In this document: positions 24,634 to 32,561 of the stretch, in pieces
Layout: every line of letters begins with the position of its first letter
Position numbering within the stretch: the stretch's first letter is position 1
Made by a program: the position numbers and the translations under genes
The notes under the pieces: model-generated
Seen by the model: the letters and a program-made list of their open reading frames with translations, nothing else
Database searches by the model: none
Told to the model about the DNA's origin: nothing
Assembly: GCA_017550405.1 (NCBI GenBank)
Contig: JAFZPH010000008.1
Location: forward strand, 1 to 59,696
Direction of reading: 5' to 3'
Length of the DNA stretch: 59,696 nucleotides
DNA from: Bacteroidales bacterium
GTDB taxonomy: Bacteria; Bacteroidota; Bacteroidia; Bacteroidales; P3

Positions 24634-24657
24634 AAAGAACAGCAATCGTTTCAAAGG
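24634..24657 (-). repeat. Retron a1 repeat
   Basis: On the minus strand this is the 5' arm of the long pairing that closes the candidate msr-msd RNA: CCTTTGA, two unpaired A, then CGATTGCTGTTCTTT. Confidence 0.75.
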
Positions 24658-24718
24658 TCTCTTTGGCATTGGCTTTTGTAGAGAGTGCCCTGCCGTATTC
24701 CTCTCATTTTAGAATTTA

Positions 24719-24726
24719 CAAAGATA
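24719..24726 (-). promoter_or_regulatory. -7 box of the inner retron promoter
   Basis: TATCTTTG on the minus strand matches TAnnTTTG, and a TTG lies 21 nt upstream at the expected -33 position. Transcription would start near 24710, about 50 nt before the a1 repeat. Confidence 0.6.
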
Positions 24727-24768
24727 CACTTTTTTCTTGAATTAATGCAAGTCTTTGTTCATTCTTTT

Positions 24769-24814
24769 CGGCTGCAAAATTACACCCTCGAAGTGCAATC
24801 TTTTTGCGCAGTAG
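24769..24814 (-). promoter_or_regulatory. Outer retron promoter with motif shared with the WYL gene
   Basis: On the minus strand a TAATTTTG box (24775-24782) is flanked by GTG and CAGCC. Upstream is GCGCAAAAAGATTGC. The whole stretch aligns with 27339-27383 ahead of the WYL regulator gene, with 16 identical bases around the -7 box and a near-identical GCGCAAAAAGA-YTGC block further up. A shared operator is likely. Confidence 0.6.
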
Positions 24815-24847
24815 TTTTTCTATCTATTTTTCAGTGTTTTCTATTTT

Positions 24848-25987
24848 CTATATTCTGTTTTCATTAAACTCGTCAATCCATTCTTTCAACTTCCTTTGCA
24901 GGAGGTCTTTTTCGGGCAGATAGAGCGAATACTGCGAAGCATAGATATTGGCATCTTTGGGGAGCGTCAACTCTACAAGAGCATCACTTTTTTCTTCGCA
25001 AAGAAGTATACCAATGGTGGGCTTCTCAAAATCTTCCTTGACATGACGGTCGTAATAGTTGACATACATCTGCATCTGTCCCAAGTCCTCATGGGTCAGG
25101 TCACCAGTCTTCAAGTCAATCAGCACATAGCACTGCAACAATCGATTGTAGAAGACAAGGTCTACATAGAAATGTCGTTCCTCAAAGGTGAAGCGTTTCT
25201 GGCGCGCCTCGAACAAAAAGCCCTTCCCAAGTTCCAATAAGAACTGCTGCATTTTGTCAATAATAGCATTTTCAAGCTTCGATTCTGTGTACGCCACATC
25301 GGGCTTCAGCCCAAGAAACTCCAGTGTCAGCGGATTCTTGATAATGTCGGACGGCTTCTCAACAGTCTGCCCTTGTCGTGCCAACCGCATCACTTCGTCT
25401 TTATTGCGGCTAAGAGCCAGCTGCTCATACAGGCTGCTGCCCACCTGCCGTTTGAGTTGCTTGACAGACCATTGTTGCTCTGCACATTCAATTTCATAGA
25501 AACTACGAGCCTCTATATTCTCTATCCGCATCAACACCAAATAGTGCGACCACGACAACGTGAAACGAGGCTGTTGAATTGTGGCAACGGCGTTGCCCCA
25601 ATTTGTATCACACTCTTTATCAATAGTATCTGCATCATTCTCTAATTGGGGCAACGCTGTTGCCCCAATTGCTGCATTACCATAGGCTTGATAAAAAAAG
25701 CGACAGCGTTTAAGCATATCATAACTCCAACCGCTTCCGAATCGCTCAATCAGCCGGACAGATAGGTTTTTCAGAACCTGTTTTCCATACTCTGCCCGTG
25801 TACCCTGTTGCTCACTCTCGAAGATATACCGCCCTACTTCAAAACGTGTCCTCACCTCCGCCACATTTACGGAGTTTGTCACAAACCTCCTTGCCTGTTC
25901 TATCAGTCCTGATATACGCTCAAAGAGGGTATCAACTTGTGACACTTCTGTTGACTCATTCTTCTTCATCTCATTACTTTTATCCAT
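24848..25987 (-). CDS. YhcG/DUF1016 family PDDEXK nuclease
   Basis: This 379-aa protein has the two-part YhcG build. Residues about 15-185 are the helical DUF1016 N-terminal domain (FEVGRYIFESEQQG, RLIERFGSGWSYDMLKRCRFFYQAY, SWSHYLVLMRI). Residues about 215-360 are the nuclease domain, with the PDDEXK pattern in HFYVDLVFYNRLLQCYVLIDLK: Asp in DLVF and the D-x-K of IDLKTG. Family members occur in defense islands and beside restriction systems; their target is not settled. Between the two domains the gene carries two copies of a palindromic DNA element. It has its own -7 box at 26033-26040. Met7 is an alternative start. Confidence 0.88.
   Translation of the reverse strand: MDKSNEMKKNESTEVSQVDTLFERISGLIEQARRFVTNSVNVAEVRTRFEVGRYIFESEQQGTRAEYGKQVLKNLSVRLIERFGSGWSYDMLKRCRFFYQAYGNAAIGATALPQLENDADTIDKECDTNWGNAVATIQQPRFTLSWSHYLVLMRIENIEARSFYEIECAEQQWSVKQLKRQVGSSLYEQLALSRNKDEVMRLARQGQTVEKPSDIIKNPLTLEFLGLKPDVAYTESKLENAIIDKMQQFLLELGKGFLFEARQKRFTFEERHFYVDLVFYNRLLQCYVLIDLKTGDLTHEDLGQMQMYVNYYDRHVKEDFEKPTIGILLCEEKSDALVELTLPKDANIYASQYSLYLPEKDLLQRKLKEWIDEFNENRI
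25577..25603. repeat. Palindromic element inside yhcG-like gene, copy 1
   Basis: Two 12-base arms (AATTGTGGCAAC and GTTGCCCCAATT) flank a GGC loop, with one mismatch. It encodes part of NWGNAVATIQ and closely matches the element at 25644-25670. Confidence 0.7.
25644..25670. repeat. Palindromic element inside yhcG-like gene, copy 2
   Basis: This is a perfect 12-bp inverted repeat (AATTGGGGCAAC and GTTGCCCCAATT) around a GCT loop. It encodes part of AIGATALPQLE. The two copies sit 40 bp apart in the same reading frame region. Confidence 0.8.
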
Positions 25988-26032
25988 ATCTCAATTTATT
26001 CTACTCTGAATTTTCTGTTTAGTCTTCAGTTG

Positions 26033-26040
26033 CAAAGATA
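26033..26040 (-). promoter_or_regulatory. -7 box for the YhcG-like gene
   Basis: TATCTTTG followed by GCAAC on the minus strand lies 45 nt before the start codon. Confidence 0.55.
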
Positions 26041-26216
26041 CGAAATAATTCCTTATTAGCACAAAAACACTTCATCAAACTTCCTTATTTCCCCAATTTT
26101 CACTTCTGGAACTTCCTAATTTCCCCATATCATCAACGTGCATGTACCAGCTTTCTATAGTCATTGTCCATAGACAACGAATTCGACAAATGTGAGCGTT
26201 TTGTTGTGTATAGGCA

Positions 26217-27323
26217 CTAAATATTACACCTCTTGAATACGGCTGAGTATTCGTTGTACATCTCGATAATCCTTTGCTGCACTTGCTCTACTATGCTCTG
26301 CGGGGAGAGGACTATCAAGTCTTTGCCGAAGGAGGTCAACTCGCGAATCAACTCGTAGTTCTCAATGCAGTCAATAGAGAAGAAACGTCCCTCGCATAGC
26401 GTGGGGTACTTCTCGCGGAGCTCTGCGTCCCGTTCCCCACGGATATTGCGCTGTGACTCGTGGATGGGCTTGGTGGCGACATAGTCCTTGGAGCGGTTGC
26501 TGACCCAGAACACGATAGTCTGCAAATCCTTGTCCTCATTCAGCGTCACACCCACAATGTCCTCGAACCGCTCGTTGAGGTCACCATCATAAGGCACATA
26601 TACATGCGACTTCAACGGCACCACCTTGTCAATGCGGTCAAGCGCAAAGTTCAGCAACTTCCCGCTCTCTTCCGCCGCAGCAATAAGATACCAACGGCGG
26701 TTGTACTCCTTGAGCAGATAGGGATGTAACGCCACCGTCCGTTCCTCGTTGGGAGTGTCGAAACGGTGATAGTGCAGTTCCACCACCTGCTGTTGAGTAA
26801 TGGCCGTGAAGAGATCGCCAAGCAGATTGGAGTTCTCCAACGGATTCTTTGTAAAGGTAATTATCTGCCTGTCGGTCTTCACGTTCAAACTCTTTCTCAA
26901 CGCATCCAAGCCTTCCAGATTTGGCAATCCGTCAAACTGCCCCAGTAACGACAACGCTTCAGAGAGCAGGTACCTTTCATCTTCCGTCATCTCCTTCTTG
27001 AAGATAGAGAAAGAGGGATCGGCATAGCGGTGGCAGGTCTTCTTGACGGTCTTATTGGGGTTCTTCTGACTTGGAACATCAATCTGATAATGTTCAATCT
27101 CCGCAAGGAAAGGTCCCTCATATTCCAGGTAATGCAAGTCATCCTGAATAGTGCGAAGGCTAACAGGCGCCTCCTTCTTTTCTAACTCTTCCGAGGTCTT
27201 CAATTCCTTCAGTCTCTCATTGACAAGCTGGCACAACTCCTTAGAAGAGTAGTTGTGATAGCGGTTGGCCAACAACCTGTCCAGTATGTAATATCGTGTT
27301 ACAGCGTTTTTGTTAGTAGGCAT
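26217..27323 (-). CDS. WYL domain transcriptional regulator
   Basis: This 368-aa protein has an N-terminal helix-turn-helix region (residues about 8-75, ending SLRTIQDDLHYLEYEGP). A WYL domain covers about 170-260, with VVELHYHRFD and HPYLLKEYNRRWYLIAA. The C-terminal domain is the WCX-like region (TIVFWVSNRS, FFSIDCIENYELIRELTSFG). WYL proteins bind nucleic-acid-derived ligands and repress defense operons in characterised cases. Its own promoter (-7 box 27344-27351) shares a 45-bp motif with the outer retron promoter, so it may control both itself and the retron operon. It is separated from yhcG by 229 bp on the same strand. Confidence 0.9.
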   Translation of the reverse strand: MPTNKNAVTRYYILDRLLANRYHNYSSKELCQLVNERLKELKTSEELEKKEAPVSLRTIQDDLHYLEYEGPFLAEIEHYQIDVPSQKNPNKTVKKTCHRYADPSFSIFKKEMTEDERYLLSEALSLLGQFDGLPNLEGLDALRKSLNVKTDRQIITFTKNPLENSNLLGDLFTAITQQQVVELHYHRFDTPNEERTVALHPYLLKEYNRRWYLIAAAEESGKLLNFALDRIDKVVPLKSHVYVPYDGDLNERFEDIVGVTLNEDKDLQTIVFWVSNRSKDYVATKPIHESQRNIRGERDAELREKYPTLCEGRFFSIDCIENYELIRELTSFGKDLIVLSPQSIVEQVQQRIIEMYNEYSAVFKRCNI

Positions 27324-27338
27324 AATCGTTTCGTTTTA

Positions 27339-27383
27339 GGCTGCAAAATTACACATATTGTGCGCAGTCTTTTTGCGCGGTGG
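27339..27383 (-). promoter_or_regulatory. WYL gene promoter and likely operator
   Basis: The minus strand reads CGCGCAAAAAGACTGCGCA, a spacer, then GTG, TAATTTTG (27344-27351) and CAGCC. It is the partner of the motif at 24769-24814. TGCGCA is itself palindromic and could be part of a regulator site. Confidence 0.6.
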
Positions 27384-27620
27384 CTTATTGCTTTTCTTCT
27401 GTGATTTTTGTTTATGCAATCTGCCTTATCTCCTCAACTAATGGACGGTTTTTCTGACGATTGCAGAGGTATAATGGTATTATCCTTCATTGGGTATTCT
27501 TATTGATTTCAGGTGCAAAAATACAACTATTTCTCCTTTCCCCGAAATTTTTTCTGTTTAAAAATACTCTGACCCCGAAATTCGAGGAATGGTCATCAGG
27601 CTTTAAGAGAATTACCAGGG

Positions 27621-28121
27621 TTATTTCTCACTACATATAGAATCTAGGGTGTTCTCCCAGGCCATCAGAAGATGTACCTCTTCTAGTTTCGCCGGCCACA
27701 GGTCGAAGTTTATAGTCAGGGTGTCGCTGCCTCGGATGAATATGGACTTTTTGTTAAAGCCTCTGTTTACCACCACTCGTTGGGCAGTGGTTTTGAAGTG
27801 GTCTGCCGAATCAAACTTGTCAATTATCCCGATAGGAATTACCGCCACACTGTCACGGATGCAGAGAGCCCAATCACGGCTGAAATAATAGAACGAATCC
27901 ACACTGGTGGTGTCAATCTTGATGCATAGCAGGGTGGAGTTGTTATATACTGGCGCGGACAGTACATCGCCTTCGAAATAGATGGTCTTGACCAGTAGGT
28001 CGAATGCTTTGTCCGACTCACAGCCTTCGCGCTTGTCGTGTCGCAGCATCATATAGAATAGCAGGCATGGCACTATTATTATTGCCACAAACACTACCAC
28101 GGTTTTGACCTTATTCTTCAA
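27621..28121 (-). CDS. Membrane-anchored hypothetical protein
   Basis: This 166-aa protein has one hydrophobic N-terminal segment (VVVFVAIIIVPCLLFYMML, residues 8-26) after a KNK start, then a soluble part with several aromatic beta-strand-like segments (SFYYFSRDWALCI, VHLLMAWENTL). No domain is recognised. Its first codons overlap the end of the gene at 28111 by 11 bp, so the two are translated together. It is probably located in the periplasm and tethered to the inner membrane. Confidence 0.7.
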   Translation of the reverse strand: MKNKVKTVVVFVAIIIVPCLLFYMMLRHDKREGCESDKAFDLLVKTIYFEGDVLSAPVYNNSTLLCIKIDTTSVDSFYYFSRDWALCIRDSVAVIPIGIIDKFDSADHFKTTAQRVVVNRGFNKKSIFIRGSDTLTINFDLWPAKLEEVHLLMAWENTLDSICSEK

Positions 28122-28566
28122 GCAGGACCTCCTTCCCGTTTAGGAGGATGCTGACCAACTGCCATGAGCCGTCGGGTTGCTTGCTGTAACGGTATTTGTA
28201 GACAGTGGGAGTGGGCTTGCCGTCTTCGTCGTAGGTAGTCTGGACGCAGCGGGTGCGGTTGCCGTGGCGGTCGTATTGGTTTTCTTCGGTATAGAGCAGA
28301 TACTCATCCACGGTGTAGACCTCTTTGCGCACGGGGCGTCCCAGCTTGTCGTAGCTTTGCAGGGTGCGGGTCTCCACCACGCCGGTGCTGTCGTAGGTGT
28401 AGGTGATAAGTACCGCCAGTCGGTCGCTGGCATCCACCACGGCATGCGATGAGCGTACCACACGACCGTGTTCATCGTAGTCCACGCCAATCTCCTGCGC
28501 CCAAAGAGAATTGAGAATTGAGAATTGTGAACTGAGAATTAAGAGTATCAGTATAATCTTTTTCAT
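28111..28566 (-). CDS. Secreted YD-repeat-like small protein
   Basis: This protein of about 151 aa has a signal peptide (KKIILILLILSSQFSILNS, cleavage near WAQ). The mature part reads like two or three YD/RHS-type units: DYDEHGRVVRSS, TYTYDSTG, QSYDKLGRPVRKEV and QYDRHGNRTR. Such strings occur in extracellular repeat proteins of Bacteroidota. I start at the second Met (28566) because it directly precedes KK and the hydrophobic core. The QFSILNS part of the signal peptide is encoded by a gagaattga-type repeat that is otherwise intergenic here. It is coupled to the gene at 27621. Confidence 0.7.
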   Translation of the reverse strand: MKKIILILLILSSQFSILNSLWAQEIGVDYDEHGRVVRSSHAVVDASDRLAVLITYTYDSTGVVETRTLQSYDKLGRPVRKEVYTVDEYLLYTEENQYDRHGNRTRCVQTTYDEDGKPTPTVYKYRYSKQPDGSWQLVSILLNGKEVLLEE

Positions 28567-28585
28567 GGGCATGAGAAGATTGTGT

Positions 28586-28662
28586 GAATGTGTGAACGTG
28601 TTAATGTGTTAGTCTATTTGCTGTCAAATCAAAGACTCACGAATTAACGCATTAACACATTC
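28586..28662. repeat. TTAAC/GTTAA intergenic repeat with inverted arms
   Basis: A left arm of about 29 bp (gaatgtgtgaacgtgttaat onward) faces a near-complementary right arm (28634-28662) across a short centre. It lies between ettA and the gene at 28111 and could act as a terminator hairpin. Confidence 0.7.
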
Positions 28663-28667
28663 AATTA

Positions 28668-30338
28668 TTATTTCATCAGTTTCTTGTATCGCAGGCGGTG
28701 GGGGGTGTCGTCGCCGAGGCGTTTGCGGCGGTTCTCCTCGTATTCGCTGTAGCTGCCCTCGAAGAAATAGACTTGTGAGTCGCCCTCGAAGGCAAGAATG
28801 TGGGTACAGATACGGTCGAGGAACCAACGGTCGTGGCTGATGACCACGGCGCAGCCGGCAAAGTTCTCCAAGCCCTCTTCCAAGGCACGCATGGTGTTCA
28901 CGTCGATGTCGTTGGTGGGCTCATCAAGCAGCAGCACGTTGGCCTCGCTCTTCAGCGTCAAAGCCAAGTGCAGACGGTTGCGTTCACCACCGCTGAGCAC
29001 ACCGGCTTTCTTGCTCTGGTCGGTGCCGGTGAAGTTGAAGCGCGACAGGTAGGCGCGGGCGTTCACCAAGCGTCCCCCCATGGGGATGAGTTCGTTGCCC
29101 TCCGACACCACGTCGTAGACGCTCTTCTCGGGGTCAATCTGCACATGCTGCTGGTCCACATAGCCTATTTTCACGGTCTCGCCCACGGTGAAAGTGCCTG
29201 TGTCGGGTTTCTCCAACCCCATAATCAGGCGGAAGAGGGTTGTCTTTCCGCACCCGTTGGGGCCGATGATGCCCACAATGCCCGCAGGGGGCAGACTGAA
29301 CGTAAGATTCTCGTAGAGCAGCTTGTCGCCATAGGCCTTGCTGACCCCCTCCACTTCCAGCACCTTGTTGCCCAGTCGTGGGCCGTTGGGAATGAAGATT
29401 TCGAGGTTCTGCTCCTTCTCCTTCACGTCCTCGTTCATCATGCGGTCGTAAGCTGCCAGACGGGCCTTGCCTTTGGCATGACGGGCTTTGGGTGCCATAC
29501 GCACCCATTCCAGCTCGCGCTGGAGGGTCTTGCGGCGTTTGCTCTCCTGCTTTTCCTCCATTGCCAGACGTTGGGTCTTCTGGTCCAGCCAGCTGCTGTA
29601 GTTGCCCTGCCAGGGGATACCCTCGCCGCGGTCGAGTTCCAGAATCCAGCCCGCCACATTGTCGAGGAAATAACGGTCGTGCGTTACCGCGATGACGGTA
29701 CCTTTATACTGGCGCAAGTGTTGCTCCAGCCAATCGATGCTCTCGGCATCCAGATGGTTGGTGGGCTCGTCAAGCAGCAGGATGTCCGGCTCCTGCAGCA
29801 GCAGACGGCACAAAGCCACACGTCTCCGCTCGCCACCGCTGAGGTTCTTTACAGGTGCATCCTCGTCGGGACAGCGCAAGGCATCCATGGCGCGTTCCAG
29901 TCGGCTGTCGAGGTTCCAGGCGTCGTATTGCTCCAAGAGTTCCGTCAGCTCGCCCTGTCGCTGGCACAGTTTGTCGAAGTCGGCATCGGGGTCGGCAAAG
30001 GCGTTGTTCACCTCTTCATACTCCTTCAGGGCATCCACAATGGGCTGCACAGCCTCCTGCACCACCTCCTTCACCGTCTTAGTGTCATCCAGTTTGGGTT
30101 CCTGTTCCAGATATCCCACGCTGTAGCCGGGCGAGAAAACCACCTCGCCTTGATAGTCCTTGTCCACCCCGGCGATAATCTTCAGCAGGCTCGACTTTCC
30201 CGAGCCGTTCAAGCCGATAATGCCGATTTTGGCACCGTAGAAGAAGGATAGATAAATGTCTTTCAATATCTGGCGGGAGGGCGGTATCAGCTTGCCCACA
30301 CCTACCATTGAGAAAATGATTTTCTTGTCGTCAGCCAT
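28668..30338 (-). CDS. ettA: Energy-dependent translational throttle protein EttA (ABC-F)
   Basis: This 556-aa ABC-F ATPase has the length and layout of EttA. Domain 1 has Walker A GLNGSGKSS (near 43) and signature LSGGERRRVAL. The linker with the P-site tRNA-interacting motif follows (LEWVRMAPKARHAKGKARL). Domain 2 has GPNGCGKTT and LSGGERNRLHL, with Walker B LLLDEPTNDID. It has no membrane segments. EttA binds the ribosomal E site and tunes the first steps of translation according to ATP level. It lies 93 bp after recJ on the same strand. Confidence 0.95.
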   Translation of the reverse strand: MADDKKIIFSMVGVGKLIPPSRQILKDIYLSFFYGAKIGIIGLNGSGKSSLLKIIAGVDKDYQGEVVFSPGYSVGYLEQEPKLDDTKTVKEVVQEAVQPIVDALKEYEEVNNAFADPDADFDKLCQRQGELTELLEQYDAWNLDSRLERAMDALRCPDEDAPVKNLSGGERRRVALCRLLLQEPDILLLDEPTNHLDAESIDWLEQHLRQYKGTVIAVTHDRYFLDNVAGWILELDRGEGIPWQGNYSSWLDQKTQRLAMEEKQESKRRKTLQRELEWVRMAPKARHAKGKARLAAYDRMMNEDVKEKEQNLEIFIPNGPRLGNKVLEVEGVSKAYGDKLLYENLTFSLPPAGIVGIIGPNGCGKTTLFRLIMGLEKPDTGTFTVGETVKIGYVDQQHVQIDPEKSVYDVVSEGNELIPMGGRLVNARAYLSRFNFTGTDQSKKAGVLSGGERNRLHLALTLKSEANVLLLDEPTNDIDVNTMRALEEGLENFAGCAVVISHDRWFLDRICTHILAFEGDSQVYFFEGSYSEYEENRRKRLGDDTPHRLRYKKLMK

Positions 30339-30431
30339 AGTTGAGGATGTTTTTTGTTTTCTAAAGGTTTACTGGGGTATCCCGGGAAGTGATAGGGAAT
30401 CCCAGGATACGCTTTTTGTTATCGTCTGGTT

Positions 30432-32270
30432 CTAGTCTTCGTCGAAGTGGAGGTCCTTGACGTTGATTTGTATCTCGGTCTTGCCGTTCCAGTAGTTCTC
30501 TTCGAGGGTATAGCAGATGGTGAAAGGGTGTCCTTTCTTGACGCGTGGGAAACAGTGCCCCAGCTGGAACCCGATGGCGGGGTAGGTCTTCGACCGCGAG
30601 AGGAGGGAGATGACATTAAACTTGAGGTGGTTGGAGCCCACCACGCGGGGATAGCCCGTGTCGACAAGACTGTGCGACATGAACACCGGCACGTTGTTCT
30701 CCGGGCCGAAGGGACCGAATTGCTTCAGGATACGCAGGAACTTGGGCGTGATATGTTTGCCAAAGTCCAGCTCGGCGTCAATCTCTATCTCGGGAACCAT
30801 ACTTTCTTTCGGCAGGGTCTGGGTGACCACCTCCTCGAAACGCTTGGTAAAGGCCTCCAGGTTTTCGGGTTTCACCGACACCCCTGCGGCGCAGCGGTGA
30901 CCGCCGAAATGCTCAAGCAGGTCGCTGCATTGCTCGAGGGCGGCATGGACGTCGAACTCCTTGATGCTGCGGGCCGACCCTGTGAAGAGGTCGTCGGTGG
31001 AGCGGGTGAAGATAACTGTAGGCTTATAGTAAGCCTCCACCAACCGCGATGCCACGATGCCCACCACGCCCTTGTGCCAGTTCTCGTCAAAGAGCACGAT
31101 GCTCTTGCGGTTCCGCATTACGGGGTTGCTTTCTATGCGGCGTTTGGCCTCCTCGGTTGCCGAGCTGTCGAGGTCCTTGCGCTGGGTGTTGTACTCGTTG
31201 ATTTCCTTTGCCAGCATTTCCGCCTGCTCGGCATTGTCGCTCAGCAGCAGGCGTACGGAATCGAAGGCACTGCGTATACGTCCGGCGGCGTTGATGCGGG
31301 GACCGACCAGAAACACGAGGTCGGTGATGTTCAGCTCCTTGCGGAAATACGACTTGTCCTCGGGGTGTTGACGCTGTTCCTCCTCTGTGCGGCGTTCGAT
31401 GTGGCCGTAGGTGAGGATGGCCTCGATGCCGGGACGGGGACGGGTGTTGATGACCTTCAGTCCGAAAGCTGCCAGTACACGGTTTTCGCCCATGATGGGC
31501 ACGATGTCCGATGCAATACTCACCGCCACGAGGTCAAGGTATTTCAGTAAGCGCAGCTGCAGGTCGTCGCGCTTCTCGCGGCGGATGTCGTCCAGTGTCT
31601 CGGGTGCATCGCACAGGCGCACGCCTACGCGCTGCTCCTGATGTGCCTCGACAATCTTGAACCCAATGCCGCATCCCGACAGCTCCTTGTAGGGGTAGGG
31701 GCAGTCCTCGCGCTTGGGGTCCAGCACCGCCACAGCGGCGGGAATGTTGAGGCCGTCGGGCAGATGGTGGTCGCCGATAATGAAGTCGATGCCGAAACTG
31801 GATGCATAAGCCACCTGTTCCATGGCCTTGATGCCGCAGTCGAGGGCGATAATCAGTTTGACACCCGTCTCGCGGGCATAGTCGATGCCCTGAAACGAGA
31901 TGCCATATCCCTCGCTGTCGCGGTCAGGGATATAGAAATCAATGTTGCGGTGGAATGTACTGAGGTAGGAGTACACCAGGGCAACAGCAGAAGTGCCGTC
32001 CACATCGTAATCCCCATAGATGAGGATTCGCTCGTGTCGGCGGACCGCCTCGTTGATACGAGCAATGGCGCGGTCCATGTCCTTCATCAGGAAAGGATCA
32101 TGCAACTGGTCCAAGCTTGGTCGGAAGAAACACCGTGCCTCTTCGAACGTCGTAACACCACGCTCAACAAGCAGCGTGGCGATAATTTCGTCAACTCCTA
32201 ATGCTTCCGCAAGTTTTTTAACTACCTCTTTGTCATAATCTTCCCTTAATATCCAACGTTTTTCTTTCAT
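30432..32270 (-). CDS. recJ: Single-stranded-DNA-specific exonuclease RecJ
   Basis: This 612-aa 5'-3' single-strand exonuclease acts in mismatch repair and recombination. The DHH-family motifs are clear: YGDYDVDGTSA (85-95), ALDCGIKA (142-149) and IGDHHLPDG (165-173) bind the two Mn ions. The DHHA1 part shows GPRINAAGRI and the GGHRCAAGVS loop. An OB-fold follows toward the C-terminus (FGPFGPENNVPVF, VVGSNHLKFNVI). The length is slightly above the E. coli enzyme at about 577. It is intact and codirectional with ettA. Confidence 0.96.
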   Translation of the reverse strand: MKEKRWILREDYDKEVVKKLAEALGVDEIIATLLVERGVTTFEEARCFFRPSLDQLHDPFLMKDMDRAIARINEAVRRHERILIYGDYDVDGTSAVALVYSYLSTFHRNIDFYIPDRDSEGYGISFQGIDYARETGVKLIIALDCGIKAMEQVAYASSFGIDFIIGDHHLPDGLNIPAAVAVLDPKREDCPYPYKELSGCGIGFKIVEAHQEQRVGVRLCDAPETLDDIRREKRDDLQLRLLKYLDLVAVSIASDIVPIMGENRVLAAFGLKVINTRPRPGIEAILTYGHIERRTEEEQRQHPEDKSYFRKELNITDLVFLVGPRINAAGRIRSAFDSVRLLLSDNAEQAEMLAKEINEYNTQRKDLDSSATEEAKRRIESNPVMRNRKSIVLFDENWHKGVVGIVASRLVEAYYKPTVIFTRSTDDLFTGSARSIKEFDVHAALEQCSDLLEHFGGHRCAAGVSVKPENLEAFTKRFEEVVTQTLPKESMVPEIEIDAELDFGKHITPKFLRILKQFGPFGPENNVPVFMSHSLVDTGYPRVVGSNHLKFNVISLLSRSKTYPAIGFQLGHCFPRVKKGHPFTICYTLEENYWNGKTEIQINVKDLHFDED

Positions 32271-32561
32271 TTTTTACTGGTTGTAAAGGTACGACTTTTT
32301 TTTGGATTGGATGAAAAAAAAATCTTTTTTTTACCAGAACTGAGGATAATGGGTTGACAACTATTACATTGTGGCGGTTCTGCGCGTCGTCCACTCTACT
32401 GGCGGCAGGATTGGGCTGCGCGGAGGGAGAGCACAAGGTGTTTCCACCACCAGGTCGGCTTCCAGATGAATAATCCCAACAGTCATTGGGAAGCCAGATA
32501 CGCTGTAGGAAATAGGCAAATCAGGCGTTGTTCTATCTTTTGTAAGGGGAAAAAGGACGGG

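Larger units (their letters stand above)
24393..24657 (-). ncRNA. Candidate retron msr-msd RNA
   Basis: This 265-nt stretch upstream of the RT gene has the layout of a retron RNA. Its ends pair over 22 bp: a 7-bp helix (24651-24657 with 24393-24399), a small internal loop (AA against ACCC), then 15 bp (24634-24648 with 24404-24418, one G-U). These would be the a1/a2 repeats. Inside lie a 9-bp hairpin with TAG loop (24599-24619), a 6-bp hairpin (24557-24572), a long AT-rich hairpin (24492-24539), a hairpin at 24446-24469, and the palindrome TTCAGATCTGAA (24429-24440). The first two would belong to msr and the latter ones to msd. A -7 box lies upstream at 24719-24726. The exact branching G and msd borders cannot be read from sequence alone. 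Confidence 0.8.
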
